Source of the DNA: Rheum nobile | Taxonomy: Eukaryota > Streptophyta > Magnoliopsida > Caryophyllales > Polygonaceae | Assembly: GCA_027886185.1 (NCBI GenBank) | Contig: WOAB01000864.1 | Location: 2,356,001 to 2,420,000, forward strand | Reading direction: 5' to 3' | Length of the DNA stretch: 64,000 nt | Part shown: piece after piece, positions 43,377-55,493 of the stretch | How positions within the stretch are numbered: the stretch's first letter is position 1 | Layout: each line of letters opens with the position of its first letter | Position numbers and translations under genes: made by a program | Notes under the pieces: generated by a model | What the model saw: the letters and a program-made list of their open reading frames with translations, nothing else | Database searches by the model: none | What the model was told of the DNA's origin: nothing

Positions 43377-44520
43377 AGATCCATTACCCACATGGCGAAT
43401 GGACAAGGGCGCTCAGTATCTTCATTTCTTGCCCAGGTTGCAGAATGGCGAGAGCGTGAACTTGACAACAGTTGCATGACCGAGAGACCTCCATGGCATC
43501 TTTCCTCATGGTGGGCCAAAATTAACCAGCACGTAGAGCTTTATAGGTAAGGGTCCTCCACCTAGAATGGCTGCCACATATGCCGGCGTGAATCTCCTCT
43601 GTGAACTGGCGGCCATCTTCCAGTGAGACGCACTTGAGGCCCGACGAGTTATAACCTTTCTTGTATAGCCTACCCCCTTTCATGCAAAAACGAGAGGCTC
43701 GGACTCACAACCTTCGCCTTTGGCCTTGTCGGAAAGGGAGGCTCCCTTTTCCAGATACTCCTTCAGAGGTGTTCTCCAGTCGGAGGCTTCACTGATTGAC
43801 ATGACTTGCATTTGAATGGCGGGTCGACTCTTGCTTTCTACACGGGCCACACCAGTAGTGCAATCGGCCAACCGGGAACCAAGCTTAACCAGGGCGTCTG
43901 ATGTCGCATTTTCTGACCTTGGGATGGAATGTATCTCAAATTGGCGTAAAGCCTTGGCCAGCGTCTTCACTCTTTCACAATACTCGGGTAAAGTTCTGGT
44001 TCTTGCCTCGTAGATTCCTTACACCTGATTGACCACCACCCCGGAGTCGCTATAGCAAGTCAGGCTCTGGGCTCCATTCACGAGGGCCAGTTCTATTCCC
44101 GCCAAGAGACCTAGCTTCATACCCCGCTTCATTGTTGATGGCTTCGAACTCTAGGGTCAGTGCATACTCCAGTACCTCTCCTGCGGGGGACGTGAGGACC
44201 AGACCGGTTCCGCGGCCTCATTCGTTCACCGCACCGTCGGAGAAGAGTACCCAACAAGTCAATGCCCTTGTTGCTTCCGCGGCGGCCTCATCCCTGAAGT
44301 TGGCCTCGACCAAGAAGTCGGCGAGAGATTGCGCCTTGATCGCGGGGCGAATCTTGTATGAAATGTCAAACTCGGAGAGTTCGACTACCCACCTCGTCAT
44401 CCTACCCGAGAGGGTAGGTCAATGGAGGAGGTTTTGCAATGGGAAGTCGGAGAGGACATGCACGGGGTGACCCTGAAAGTACAACCTCAACTTGCGAGCG
44501 GCCGTGACGACTGCTAGAGC
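43377..44520 (-). pseudogene. pol: Tat RNase H, second (archaeal-type) RNase H, integrase N-terminal part
   Basis: Minus strand from 44520: ALAVVTAARKLRLYFQGHP, then MTRWVVELSEFDISYK (44400) and ADFLVEA close the first RNase H. CWVLFSDGAVNE begins the second, continuing with INNEA, SDSG-type motifs and IPRSENATSDALVKL near 43900. A linker leads to the integrase zinc region near 43390-43560 (TYKALRAG, PTMRKDAMEV, CNCCQ), where E is inserted. Several stops and frameshifts occur. The segment 43561-43680 has only degenerate coding traces. Confidence 0.82.
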
Positions 44521-44940
44521 TGTAATATCCCACAAAATATAGAAGGGTAAATAGTGATTTGATAAAAAAAACGTTATGAAATTTAATTTATTCCTTTTAG
44601 AGGAGTAATCTAAATTTTCGTTAATTTATGATCAAAAGTTAGGTTAAGCTAATTTCATACAAATTATCAAATGAGATATGAAGAAATAAATAAAAAGTAT
44701 AACAATAAATGTAGTTTAGAATTTTGAATATAATAATAAAGGGTATAAGAATTATTATGTATATCCATGAAGGGATAAAATAATAAATACCCTAAGTATG
44801 TTATCTCTTAAAGTTATGAATGGTCTAAATTATGATTAACCTTATGTTAATTATAATTTATATAGACTTATCAATCTTAACCTAGATTATTTGAGTTAAG
44901 AGTAACAAAGTGTAAAAAATGGGTGAAGTATGGTTAAAAG

Positions 44941-45908
44941 GAATTTTTCCCCAAAATGGGCACATTTTTAGACTTTATTCTCATACTAGGCTCGTATATA
45001 AACAAATTCTCAAAATAGGCTGGCTTATTAGCATCGGGCTAAGTCGATGTGCTGCATAGAGACTATTCTTAAGATAGTCGCGGTATAATACATCGACTTA
45101 GGCGAAGCGAAATATTTTAAAAAAAAAAAAAATAGAGTCGCTGTTCTACACAGCGACTCACTTTTTTTTTTTTTATAAAAAAGCAAATATTCACTAACCA
45201 GCGAGAGTAGGTTTGAGGTCTCCAGCAATGGCGGTCCTGCTAGCGTGCGCCGCCTTCGTGGTGTTCATTCCGAAAGTTTCCGCCGTCCGATACATCATCG
45301 GCGCTAACATGGGCTGGTCTCCCAATGTTAACTACACCATTTGGGCCAAAGACAAGCATTTCTACCTCGGCGATTGGCTCTGTATAAATTCCCCTCTTTC
45401 CCTTTCTTCTTCTTTCAATTTCGGCTGATTTCTTTTGAATTCTTAAGCGGTTTCTTCAATTGGAGCTTATTAATTGCTTTTCAGATCTGCATTTGTCTTG
45501 ATACTGTATAGATCTAGGGTTCTTGATACCAGAATTGCTGTGAGCTGGTTTCTACCGAAAATTGTTGCATGACAAGGAAATATAATTGGTACTGAAGATT
45601 TTGAGTCGAATTTGCTAAAAATAATAATTGATTTTTAGTTTCTTATACTGGAATTAGGTTAGATTAGTTAGTTATTGAATGAAAGTTATGTGCTTTTGTA
45701 ATGGTAGTGAGTCCTTGTTCTACACGGCGGTTCTGTTTTTTTTTTAAATAAAAAAGAATCGCTGTTTTGCCCAGCGATTTTATAATTTTTTTTAAAAATC
45801 GCTTCGGAATGGCGAAGCTACGGAGTTTGCCTATTTTCATAATTAATTTCAACTCAAGCCTAATTCAAGTATAAATTTGAAAAAAATGCCTAGTTTGGAA
45901 AAAAAATC
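44941..45908. mobile_element. Pack-MULE (Mutator-like) carrying a captured gene fragment
   Basis: A 9-bp duplication, GGTTAAAAG, flanks it (44932-44940 and 45909-45917), the Mutator-type length. The ends are long imperfect inverted repeats: the left begins GAATTTTTCCCCAAAATGGGC, and the right, reversed, begins GATTTTTTTTCCAAACTAGGC. Similarity continues for roughly 200 bp (AAAATAGGC, GGCGAAGCG). Near the inner ends are hairpins GTCGCTG...CAGCGAC (about 45137-45158) and AATCGCTG...CAGCGATT (about 45748-45772). It encodes no transposase. Confidence 0.82.
45228..45381 (+). pseudogene. captured first exon of an early-nodulin-like (phytocyanin) gene
   Basis: ATG 45228 opens a signal-peptide-like start, MAVLLACAAFVVFIPKVSA. 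The N-terminal part of a plastocyanin-like domain follows: RYIIGANMGWSPNVNYTIWA, then KHFYLGDWL. In ENODL/lamin-like genes an intron follows GDWL; here GTATAA at 45382 fits a 5' splice site. The sequence after it (45382-45750) is intron-like and no second exon is seen. The copper-site half of the domain and the GPI tail are absent, so this is a transduplicated fragment and not a working gene. The parent gene would be elsewhere in the genome. Confidence 0.8.
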
Positions 45909-48571
45909 GGTTAAAAGGGTAACTTAAGGTAACTTAAGCATTACTTTAACCTAAGTTAATTTTTCAATATTAATTTTGGGTTAAAATACTTTTAGAAAGT
46001 AAGATTTATAATCTAAATAAGTTTGGGTATTTTTGTAATTTTTTAAAAGTTATCCAAGGCTATTTCTGCCACAACTTTAAAAGATGGGCACAATATTATA
46101 ATTAAGCCAAAAGTTGGGGGCATGATTTTTACTGTTCATCTCCTTCTTCCACAAGCAGCCATGGAGCTCGGTCGACCACAACAATGGCGGACATGAGCCA
46201 AATTCGCCCCGTTCTCGCTCGTTTTCGCCCAATTAACTTATGGACTTTGTAGGAGGGATTAAGACGCGCAAGATCTCCATCAAATCAGGAAGTATAGGCC
46301 AAAGACGAGATCGGATTTTGTTATGGAAGGAAAGAAATAATATGAAAACGCGTTTTGGAAAATCAACGAAATCGGGGCCAATTCTAGATCCTTTACTTTG
46401 AAATTTTATATGATTTTGCAGATATGTCCAAGCCCTGTCCAACCCCCATAAATAGGGCTTCAATCGTTGATGTTTGAGCATCTAATTTCGAGTGCAAAGC
46501 CAAGAACCCTAAAATTCTCGCCGCCCCTGTTTTCGTGCAAAAACCGGCCACCACCTAGCACGTCCGCCTCAATTGCCGCCACCCATAGTTGCGCCTGGAA
46601 GCCACCTTCAAGATCCCTCTAGCCCCGATGCCGGACCTCCGTCGTCGAAGCCCAATTTTGGTTGTGAACCTCCGGTGCCGCCTCGAACCGATTGGGGAAT
46701 TGCGGGATTTTTTTATTTAACTTAATCTTGGTTAATTAAATTAATCTAGATTATTGTATAATTATTTGAGATTAATTTAGTTTTATAAAAATTAAAATTA
46801 AACTAATTATAATTATTTTGGTATTATCTTAGATTATGAATGGTTAATTTATTACTTTTCATTTGGATAGTATTTTGAGTTAGAATTTTTAAACCTATAA
46901 ATAAATTATGGGATTAAATTATTTATGATATGATTATTTAGAATATACGACTAATGGATATTTAATCGTATAAATAGTCGTTTTACCGATAAGCCTTGAA
47001 AACTGAATTATTTGGAAATAAATTAATTCAATTTAAAATTAAGACATATACCCTTCAAAATTCAATATTGAATAAATTATCTTATTATAATTTATTGTTG
47101 TGTGTGATATGGGTACGTCTCGGATTTTCTTCTGGAACAGGGTTAAAGCAAGGAGCCAATTTGCTTTTCGAAAGCAACATTCTCCAACACGTCGTTCAAA
47201 TTCTTCGTGATCTAAGACAAGTGGTGGTTCGCTCTTGTCAATTTGCTCTTGTCATTGTTAATTAATTGGGTAATTCCTAAAACCTAATTAATGTTTGAGA
47301 ACACTTGTGTGCTTTAAGTAATTTTGTATCTAGGTTGTTAGTAATTATTGATATATATAGTTATATATCGGTATGTATGATTAATGTTGTTATCGTCGTA
47401 ATGACGGTATTGTATGTGGATCGTGTGTGTTATGTGTGGACTTTATAGTCATAAAATGTGGACTTTGATAGTCGTAAGTGTCAGGGATATTATGACCTTG
47501 CGAGGCGTAATGATCTCTTTATAACTCGATATTAGTCGGAATAATTCCCTAATACTCTAAAGGTCATGACCATTGCTTCTTATCCACCCGTTAAGGATAA
47601 GAGATGTTTAAGCACATTGCTAGTGCAATTGGGTTGGATGTAATATCGCCCTGTGTTGTTCTCGTTTTATTTGAGATTGTGTTAAAAGCTGTAAGAATAA
47701 TTGTGATGTGTTGAAATTAAATTAGATGAGTGTTGCGACCACATAATTAATAAACTTCGAGCAAGAAGTATAACTTGGAAACCGCTCATGCTCCAGCTTA
47801 AGCGAGTCATCTTTCCAATCTGGATTCGCATTATGCTGTGAGGTTGGTCGGGCCCAATTATTCAATGGAGTTTTATATATGTTGTGTGTAATTTAAAACG
47901 TTCCCAAACAAATCATATCTTCTTCCCATAATACCCACATTCATTTCGGGTATTTTCTTGGTGCATATCTCTTTTGTCCATCCTTCATTTCAGTGGAATT
48001 ATTTTTCTTATATATCGTCTATCAGTTCTTACTCGAATGACAATTATAGTAACTAGATACAACCACAAGAACCATTTTGTTTGTACCCTTGCGTAGTCTT
48101 TCATTAGAATAACAAACCACTATTTTTCCTTGTATGGTTGGCTGGTGTCATCCATTCTATACGACACATCAGTCGACTTGCCTCAGGTTGTTTAGGAGCA
48201 AACGAGACGGAGAAGAAGACTTGCGGTTGAAGTTTAGTTTTTGAAGAACATTCGAGTTTGTTTTAAATATAAGATTTACTTTTCTAATTAATGTATTAGG
48301 TATAAGTGTTAGGTAACCTCGTCATGTAATTGGAATTTATTAGAAGTCTTCCGATGTAATTTCAATAGCATTTGCAAAACTGATCTCCATAATTTACGAG
48401 GGGAATATTAATAAAGATTATATATTTATTTCAAACGTCTTCCACTACTTATTGAATGCTTATTTATTTTACGCATAAATTGTTCGGATTAAGCCTTGGG
48501 TGACTTTGGACATTAAGTCTGAGGTCACTGGTGTGTGGCACTATCGAAGCAAGTCGGGGGTGTTACAAATA

Positions 48572-48583
48572 TGGTATTAGAGC
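48572..48583 (+). other. primer-binding site, tRNA-iMet type
   Basis: TGGTATTAGAGC, one base different from the usual TGGTATCAGAGC, lies four bases after the LTR end. Confidence 0.85.
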
Positions 48584-49489
48584 AATGGATTTAAGATTCT
48601 TGGCCTATTGTTAGGTTTGAGAATTTTTTAAATTATTTTCAAACTATTTTATTCTATTTTAATACATGTATATAGTTCTTGATTTTAAAGTATTTAATTC
48701 AAAGATTTTTAAATAGGTTAAATTTTAGAATATGATAAAATTTGTGGGTTAGTTATTAAGAGACTTATATTAATTATAAAAGTTGTTTTATATGGTAATA
48801 GTGCTTTAAAGAGTTGAATCCTAAATTCAATAAACGGTTTTAAGGTTATGGTTTTGAAAGTATTAAGAGTTTAGAATTATAAAACTAGTAGTTTTGTTAT
48901 TTAAGAACTAATATTAAGTTATATACTGTGGCTTATATAATGATAGTGTTTTAACGAGTAATTTTTAATGCGTCTAATGATTTCAAAGTGTAGTTTTGAA
49001 AGTGATTGTGGATTTAAAAAGGATAATGTTGGTAGTTTAAATTTGAAAGAATTAAATTTATAAATAATTTATACTACAAACGATAATGGTGTGAACAATT
49101 AACTTATAGTGTAATTCAAAGTATTTAAGAGTGTGTTTTTGAAACTTCTGCAAGCTTCGATCTGGTTACCTATTTTGTAGATTCATAGGAATATTTGTAA
49201 TCTTGGAATTAATGTCATAAGAGTTATTGACATTTTCCTGTCTACATTGATCGCAAGTGAAAACAGAATATTCTTCTTCTTGGAAAATAGTTGTGCTTGG
49301 GTCAGTCAAATTAATATGAATTATTAATTTGGGTCTATATGTTTTCTATAATATGGAGATTAGTTAATGCGTCATAATTCAAGTTGGAAAGGTCTAAATT
49401 GACGGTATGGTTCGTCAACAGATGGTGAACACCAGAAACAATAACCGTGAGGCCAATGAAGGTTCAAGTAATGCTTCCCGAATCCAGCT

Positions 49490-49730
49490 GAGATGATGCC
49501 TGAAGCACTGACTCTTTCCCCCAGGAAACCAACTAGCGTGCAGTCGGTGGGCTGGAGCTCCGCGGGCGGGATCTCTAGTTGCAGGAAGGCGTCCCAGTAC
49601 AGAATGTTAGCGGAGCTTCCCGTATCAATGAGGATACTCTTAACAAGCTTCGTCCCGAACTGGGCATGTATGACCAAGGGGTCATAGTGAGGGGCATTGA
49701 TAGCATCCATTTCATACATGTTTAGGGCAT
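49490..49730 (-). pseudogene. pro: Tat protease fragment
   Basis: Minus strand: LNMYEMDAINAPHYDPLVIH, then the active site SILIDTGSSANILYWDAF (about 49600-49640), then GFLGERVSASGI, ending at the joint with element I near 49490. DTGSS is the intact retropepsin Asp motif. The upstream continuation lies at 51013, behind solo LTR J. The listed open frame runs on beyond 49490 only by chance. Confidence 0.85.
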
Positions 49731-51012
49731 GCATTTAGGCATAAATTAGGTCGTTTGCATATGCATATTTCTCGTATTTAGTTTGTTTTGTAGTTTTATT
49801 GGATTTCGATGTCTACGCAAGTTTTATGGCATTTCAGGTATTTTACCGAGTTTAGCGGATTTATGGACTTAGTCACGGGATTTAAATGGCTGATTGCGTG
49901 AGCTGATAAGTGGGCCATTAAGTTAATTAGACGAACCAGCAAATATTAAATGACGAAGCCCACGTACAAATTGGAGCTGGGACGAAGCCCACATATTAAA
50001 TAATAGTAGGCCGAAGCCCACCGTGAAGAAACGCCCCGTGCCAATTGAAGCTGAAACGGAGTTGATGACGACATGGGCCGAGCGAGAGAGTATGCTTGAG
50101 TTGGGCCGTGAAGAAGCTAATATGTGGAGGCCGAGAATGTGCAGGCCGAGGTTTTTCTTGAATGTTGTTATTATTTTATGATTATTCTATTATTTTTACC
50201 CACTTGGAGAACTAGGTTAAAACACTTTTTGTTAACCAGTTGCCAGGTTCGTTCATTCTAGTTTTGGAGTTTTTTCTACAAACCTATGGAGAACTAATTT
50301 CCATTGCTTAGTCCGACGATTGAAGCCTTCAATTGATATACGGTTGTGAGATTCTAATTCTATTTCTTTTCCTTTGAATGTATTGATTCTCTTGTGCTTC
50401 ATCCCATTGATTATTATTGATTTCGCTTGTTGGACGCAACTAGTTGTTATTGGTAAGTGTCTATTGCTAGGGTTTGGTAATTACTGTTTGAGTTACCTAA
50501 TTCATGTGTAGCAACTGCAATACTCTAAGAACTGTTTGGGACTAGTTTATTGTAGAGAAAATTAATTGCATGCAATAGTATGACTGTTTGCTACTCTTGC
50601 ATGTATCTATCTAAATTTCTGTGCTCATTGCTACTGTTGAATTGAATTGTGAGGTTTTCATGGTTATTTAATAGTTAGTATTCTCAGGGTCTGTTTGTCC
50701 TGTTTATAACTCATGAAAAGGAATAGGAACATTCATAGAAATAATTAGAGAGAATCTAGGATCAACCAATCAAATGAATGGTGGATATTTGTTTGGCTAA
50801 GTGTTTTTCCCTAATTGATTACAAACTCTTTGCTTTTGTTTCCTTTGTTTACAACCAATCAAATCAAAATCCCCCTTTGTTACCTTTGACATACGACTTT
50901 GCACTCTGAAAGATTACTTCCTCCCTGTGGGATTCGACCCTTGCTTGCCTTTACTACTAGTTTAGGTTTGTTTAGGATTATTTTGTTTAGGTGTTATGAC
51001 AACGCATTATCA
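49731..51012 (+). mobile_element. solo LTR J (about 1282 bp), TSD GGCAT
   Basis: GGCAT at 49726-49730 and 51013-51017 flanks it. The right end is ACGCATTATCA. The left end is TGCATTTAGG if the T of the duplication is counted. Joining its flanks restores an open Tat gag-PR frame across the site. It has the Athila-like LTR end block (TGTGGGATTCGACCC, TTTAGGTTTGTTTAGG). No internal sequence and no gene. Confidence 0.85.
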
Positions 51013-52070
51013 GGCATCCACAGCCTCCGCGTCCGCCTCTGTGAACGAGAGCTAATGTTTTATCAGCGAGATGTTGGCCACGCTAAGTACCGACATCGTA
51101 GAGTTGTGCCTTCCTCTGCGTGCATACCTTCGCATTGGTCTCATGTTGTCTCCCCAGGGGCTCGCACCTCCTACTATTGTCCCCATGCACCCGTTCGGAG
51201 GAGGGAAGTTGTCCTTCCGCGGAGGGGGTGGAGAAGGTGGCCCTTGGTTCCTGCCAGCTCCACGGCTCATGGCTCTGTAGCCCCTGGCGAACAGGGAACC
51301 CAAGGTTGTCTTTTTCGTCGGGGACCCATACCCTTTGTACTCGCGACTGTCGTGCGTCGTGGACTGATGGTAGGAGCAGAACTTTTGGGGAGGTTGGCCT
51401 TGCTGGGGTGCTGCTTGAGATCGGGAGTGATTGAGATATAGATTGGGTTGATGAGCCGGCAGGTTCATTGACACCGTGTGTACTGGAACGTGTTTAGGGG
51501 CCTTCTCTTTGTTTGCGGTGGCAGGAGGCCTCCTTGGTTCCCATGTCCCTTGGTACTACCCTTTAGGCTCGTTCTGAGGCGCACTCGGGGGACCGCGGTA
51601 TAGACTGGTCATCTCTTCGACCCTGATATGGGTTTTGTCTTTCTCTAACAGCCTAGCATAAGTTGCGGGCTCCTTCTTAGTGACCGAGAACTTGAAGTCT
51701 GATTTTGCCAGCCCTTGGATGAATGCAATCTTTGCTACCTTCTCATCGAAATCGTACACTAGTATGACCTCAACCGTGAATCTCTTCACGAAAGAAGCTA
51801 GGCTCTCGGCCTCCTGCTGCCTTAGGGCAAAGATTTCTTGCGTTCCACAGTGCCTCCTCTGCAAACTCCCGAAGTGTATTAGGATCTACTCATCTAGCTG
51901 GGTGAAACCGCCAATGCTTCTCGCCGGGATATTGATAATCCATGTCAGGGCTGCCCCAATAAGCGAGCTAGGGAACAACTTGCACATTGTTGGACCGTCT
52001 ACCCCGCAGGACAACATCGCGTACTTGTACTTTGAGATGTGGTCTTGAGGGTCTCCCTCGTCGGCGTACT
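51013..52070 (-). pseudogene. gag: Tat gag, C-terminal two thirds
   Basis: Minus strand from 52070: YADEGDPQDHISKYKYAM, LIGAALTWI, then a stop near 51886; FALRQQEAESLASFVKRF and VAKIAFIQGLAKSDF (51864-51556). Further on comes the nucleocapsid-like KFCSYHQSTTHDSREY (about 51380) and a Pro/Gly-rich tail, then the lead-in to protease. Two or more stops and a frameshift near 51480. An apparently longer frame to 52281 is LTR of K fused by chance. Confidence 0.83.
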
Positions 52071-53227
52071 TGATAGGATCCATGTTCTCTTCAGCCTCGG
52101 TGCAAGGAAACACCAAGGAAGTCAACCTCCAAGGGGATGCCACGTCTGATGGGAGGAAGAACTTCTTTACGATGGAATAGGGAACTGAGTTGGTGAATGG
52201 AAGTTGGAGAGGATGGGAACTGGGTTTGGCTGGAACAATGATGGGGATAGGTGATCTTATTGAGTGGATATGACGCACCACTTAGGAAGAACAAGGGTGA
52301 TCGACGCCTAAGGGATATAACTCACCCTAAGAAGAAGATCGATAGGTAGTTCGATACAACTCACGAACTAAGATTGTTGCTGGAATTTTCCAAAGGAAAA
52401 CTAAACTCTTTTAGAGGTTTTTTATTCAAGTTTAAGGTGATTTACAAGGAAGAGAACTCAGCCTTTTATAGGCTTCCTAGGAGTTCATGGCTACCCTTTC
52501 ATATAGCCAACAAAACTTAACTCCTAGACTCTCCCCCTCCCCAAGTAAATCCCACAATAAAAGTAGTCTTTTAAACACCAAAAAATACTTAATAACATTC
52601 TGAAAATATTAAAGAGGCCGACTGGAATTTCTTCTAGAAGGTCTTGTGCACTAGGGAACCGGCGGTGGAGTTCCTTCGAGGGAACTGTGGGTCACAAACA
52701 ATGTCATCGATCCCATAAAGTCTTGGATCATTGCTCCAAAGTTTAGGAGACCTCTCTTGAGCTTGGCTTGAAGCTCCTTGGCTCGAGCTCGTGTGATGGT
52801 CCTTGGTGGTAGCTCAGGAGGCGTGGTGATAGGAGGACGATCAGAGGGAACTGGGGAGACCTTGTTGTGCATGGAACTGTCTGCGGAACTCGGAGAGTCA
52901 GACAAAAGTGTAGAGTCCTTGTTGGGCAGGGAATTGTCTGTGGAACTCGAAGAGTTAGAGAAAAGTGTGGAGGCCTTGCTAAGCAGGGAATTGTCTGGGG
53001 AACTCGGAGGCCTTGTTGTGCAGGGAACTGTCTGGGGAACTCGGAGAGTCAGAAAAAAGTGTGGAGTGCTTGCTGGGCAGGGAACTGTCTTGGGAACTCG
53101 AAGAGTCAGGCAAAAGCATGGAGTCTTTGCTGGGCAGAGAACTGTCTAGGGAACTCGGAAGCCTTGTCGTGCAGGGAACTGTGGAGGCCTTGCTTGTAGG
53201 TGGTACTTGATGGGAATAATCACATCA
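52071..53227 (-). repeat. 3' LTR of K
   Basis: Plus-strand ends TGATAGGATCC and AATCACATCA. The reverse strand carries a TATA box (TATAAAAGGC, 52461-52470). The U3 part holds the 57-bp tandem repeats. Confidence 0.93.
52872..53185 (-). repeat. 57-bp tandem repeats in LTR U3 of K
   Basis: Units beginning GGGAACTGTCT (or a close variant) start at about 52872, 52929, 52986, 53023, 53080, 53137 and 53174. Steps are 57, 57, 37, 57, 57, 37, so a higher-order unit of 151 bp is itself doubled. The same array is in the right LTR (about 56295-56608). Repeats of this kind upstream of an LTR promoter often act as enhancers; that role is an inference. Confidence 0.88.
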
Positions 53228-53242
53228 TCCTCCCCTCCTTGG
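53228..53242 (-). other. polypurine tract of K
   Basis: Plus strand TCCTCCCCTCCTTGG; on the element's strand it is a purine run directly before the 3' LTR. Confidence 0.8.
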
Positions 53243-53538
53243 AAAGGATTCGACCTCGAATCCAAGTGCCCTATATGAAAATCAGAAAAATAAGGCTCTT
53301 GAACTCCACCAAGAAAATTTGAGAATGTAGTCATGCAAATTCCAAGTTCTATATGAAATGCGAAGATGGATGCACAAACTATTCCACTCTTCTTCCTAGT
53401 CCTACATTCAAGTTTAGGAAACAAACTAACAACATAACACGCATGTGTGTACAAAATAATAGCATGAACTAGATGCATCCCACATGACATGTATTGAGCA
53501 AGGGAACTTGGGTGCATGCATGAGTACCTAGTTCTACA

Positions 53539-54609
53539 TTAAAAAACTGATTTAAGCACATGGAATCCTCTACTCTTTGAAATACATTCATTATCAAATG
53601 AAGGGAATAATAGAGTAGAAAGCAAGGTAAGGGCATGTGGTACTTCCCTAGAATGAGTCTTAGAGTGGACTTCCTTCTTCGCAAGGTCAGAATCAGAATC
53701 TTCAGCCAACTTGGCATCTTTTACATCAACCTCGTCTTGTAGAAGAAATGGCAAGCTTGAGGGAACCATGTGTGTCAAGTCGGACCATGGAGTAGCTAAT
53801 GATGCTAAGGAGCTACGTTTGATTGTAGGCCAACACTGGCGTCTTAGAGGAGTTGGAGATGGCTCCAAGATTTTCTCCTCTTTTTCCATTGGTTCAAGCT
53901 CTTTTCCATTTTCCATAGACCATGGTGATTCAGTATCAAGAGCATCCTCATCTTTAGCCTCTTTTTGAACCACCAAATTGTCTTCCTCGGCATCATGACC
54001 CTTAAGGGACTCTTCTTCAAAGTACCCCCGGGAATCTTGGCGTAGTTCCCTTTGAAACTGACCCATTCTCTCCCTAGTATGGTCTCTAGGAGGGAGGCTC
54101 CTTGGTACATTCCTTCTTTGCAAGGGAACTGGCCTTGAGAAGGGTCGAGGTGGAGCATTTCTTGTGCTAATCCCTTCATGGTTAGTCCGAATGGAAAGGT
54201 AAGAATTGACAAGAGACAAGTGATCCTCACCAAACCCTTGATCTTGGCGGATGGAGGCAATATGAGGAGCTTGAGACATGGTAACCTCCTCATTGAAGGC
54301 CATCTTAGAAAAGGCAGTTGGCATGACTCGAAATTGGTTTCCTTCTTGCCGTGGAGAGTGTAGGGAACCACCTTCTTCTCGTTGGCCACTTGGCCTTATC
54401 CAGTTGAGTGAGTTCTTAATTTTGACTTCCATCCTTTGTATGAAGGTGGCATTTTCCGTCCTTATTTCTTAGATTTGTTGCCTCCAATATTCTTGTTGTT
54501 CTTGTTGTTCTTCCTTGCTCGTTTGGAAGGCTTTCAAGAGCGTTTCCATTGTGATTGGTGGTGGTGATTCTTGGGTGCTGAGTCCTTTTTTTTAGTTATT
54601 TGGATCCAT
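53539..54609 (-). pseudogene. ORF of K, unknown protein, two stops
   Basis: ATG at 54609 (MDPNN) is in frame with a long stretch to the stop at 53539, about 356 codons. Two early stops, near 54592 and 54470, leave an open part of 297 codons (from 54432). The N-terminal part is Gln/Glu-rich (KEEQQEQQEYWRQQ), helical in appearance. The middle is Arg/Pro-rich (FSRPVPLQRRNVPRS). The second half is acidic. I do not recognise a domain; a decayed gag is possible from its position after the primer site, but there is no zinc knuckle. Confidence 0.5.
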
Positions 54610-55478
54610 GGCACCTTCCTTGCAAGTTAACAACCAAGGCAATACCCAAACACAGGAACTAAAGAGAAAGCAATTCAACCAAGGGAACTGAACCAGCAAG
54701 TTCCCAAAATTTTGTTGTAGAAGTTGTCACAAAGTTCAGAATTGCAAGCTCTCAAAACAAGGCTTAGTTGGGGTCGTTTTGCAAACAAGAAAGCCACAAA
54801 ACTTTGTTCAAACTTGGTGTTTTATGCAGCCAAAAAGGACCAAGTCAGGGAACTCAGAAAAGGTACTACAACAAGGGCCTCAAATTCAACTTGTGTTCGC
54901 TTTTTTCTGGCCCTTAGCCTTTTTTTCTCGAACTTTTGACTTTTTACTCGACTTTTTCTGGCTACTAGCCTTATCTTTCTCGAGTTTCACTTGAATCACA
55001 ACTTGTAGAATTACACGAGAGGAAACAAACTGAGTACAATAGCCTTGGGCTGATGTGCGCACATAAAAGTTGTTGAAGAAAAGTTTAGACCTTGAATGTG
55101 TTCAGTTGGTTTGAGTTTTCTCAGGTTGGTTCCGCTATTCTCAGCCCCTTGATCAGTCCAATTGACTCATAATTCACACAAATTCAATCAAGGTTTATGC
55201 AACAAAAAGAAGAAAAGAAAATGCAGAAATATCGGCTCATTAAATGTAAGAAATCCCAAGAGTTTTAATGGAATAAATGGGAGTGAGTTGGTTTAATGCA
55301 AGAATTAATTCAAGACAGTTTAATACCAACCAAAGGTTGTCTTCTTCCTTACAAAAGCCACGATTTTATCAAAGGATTTTTCAGCAAACACGAACTCAAC
55401 AATGGCACGAAAATAGGATTGCTTGCAAGATGAACTAAGATCGACTTTTAGAACAAGATTTCGAGCGTTACCTTGCGT
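54610..55478 (-). other. leader of K
   Basis: Non-coding stretch between primer site and ORF. Short open frames (54724-54994, plus strand) look incidental. Confidence 0.6.
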
Positions 55479-55491
55479 GGCTCTGATACCA
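55479..55491 (-). other. primer-binding site of K, tRNA-iMet type
   Basis: The minus strand reads TGGTATCAGAGCC two bases from the LTR end; it fixes the element's orientation. Confidence 0.92.
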
Positions 55492-55493
55492 CA

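Larger units (their letters stand above)
44521..48567 (+). repeat. 5' LTR of element I (4047 bp, including a Pack-MULE)
   Basis: Starts TGTAATATCCC at the break in Tat pol and ends GGGGGTGTTACA, four bases before the primer site. Without the 968 bp MULE and its 9-bp duplication it is about 3.07 kb. A TATA-like CCATAAATAGG lies near 46447. Small open frames inside it (46233-46481, 46996-47265) show no family resemblance. Confidence 0.85.
44521..49494 (+). mobile_element. Element I: Tekay-like chromovirus, 5' LTR and gag start only
   Basis: The LTR 44521-48567 is followed by a tRNA-iMet-type primer site, a ~850 bp leader (48568-49421, no gene) and a gag start, ATG 49422 (MVNTRNNNREANEGS). The sequence breaks near 49490 into Tat protease on the other strand. 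Pol and the 3' LTR are lost. The gag start resembles that of the element at 176, and the LTR ends share AAGCCTTGGGTGA and GGGGGTGTTACA with it. Confidence 0.85.

Noticed and set aside
45213..45428. Possible functional phytocyanin gene
   Set aside because: Only the first exon is present, followed by intron-like sequence without further exons, and it lies within a MULE inside an LTR.
51886..52281. A 131-codon minus-strand frame that looks like a complete Tat gag N terminus
   Set aside because: Bases from 52071 on are the LTR of element K, with an identical copy at 55494. Only the part after the GTACT duplication is gag.
52778..53210. Overlapping plus-strand frames of 110-123 codons in K LTR, repeated at 56201-56704
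   Set aside because: They are read from the 57-bp repeats, whose length is divisible by three, and run opposite to the element's sense.
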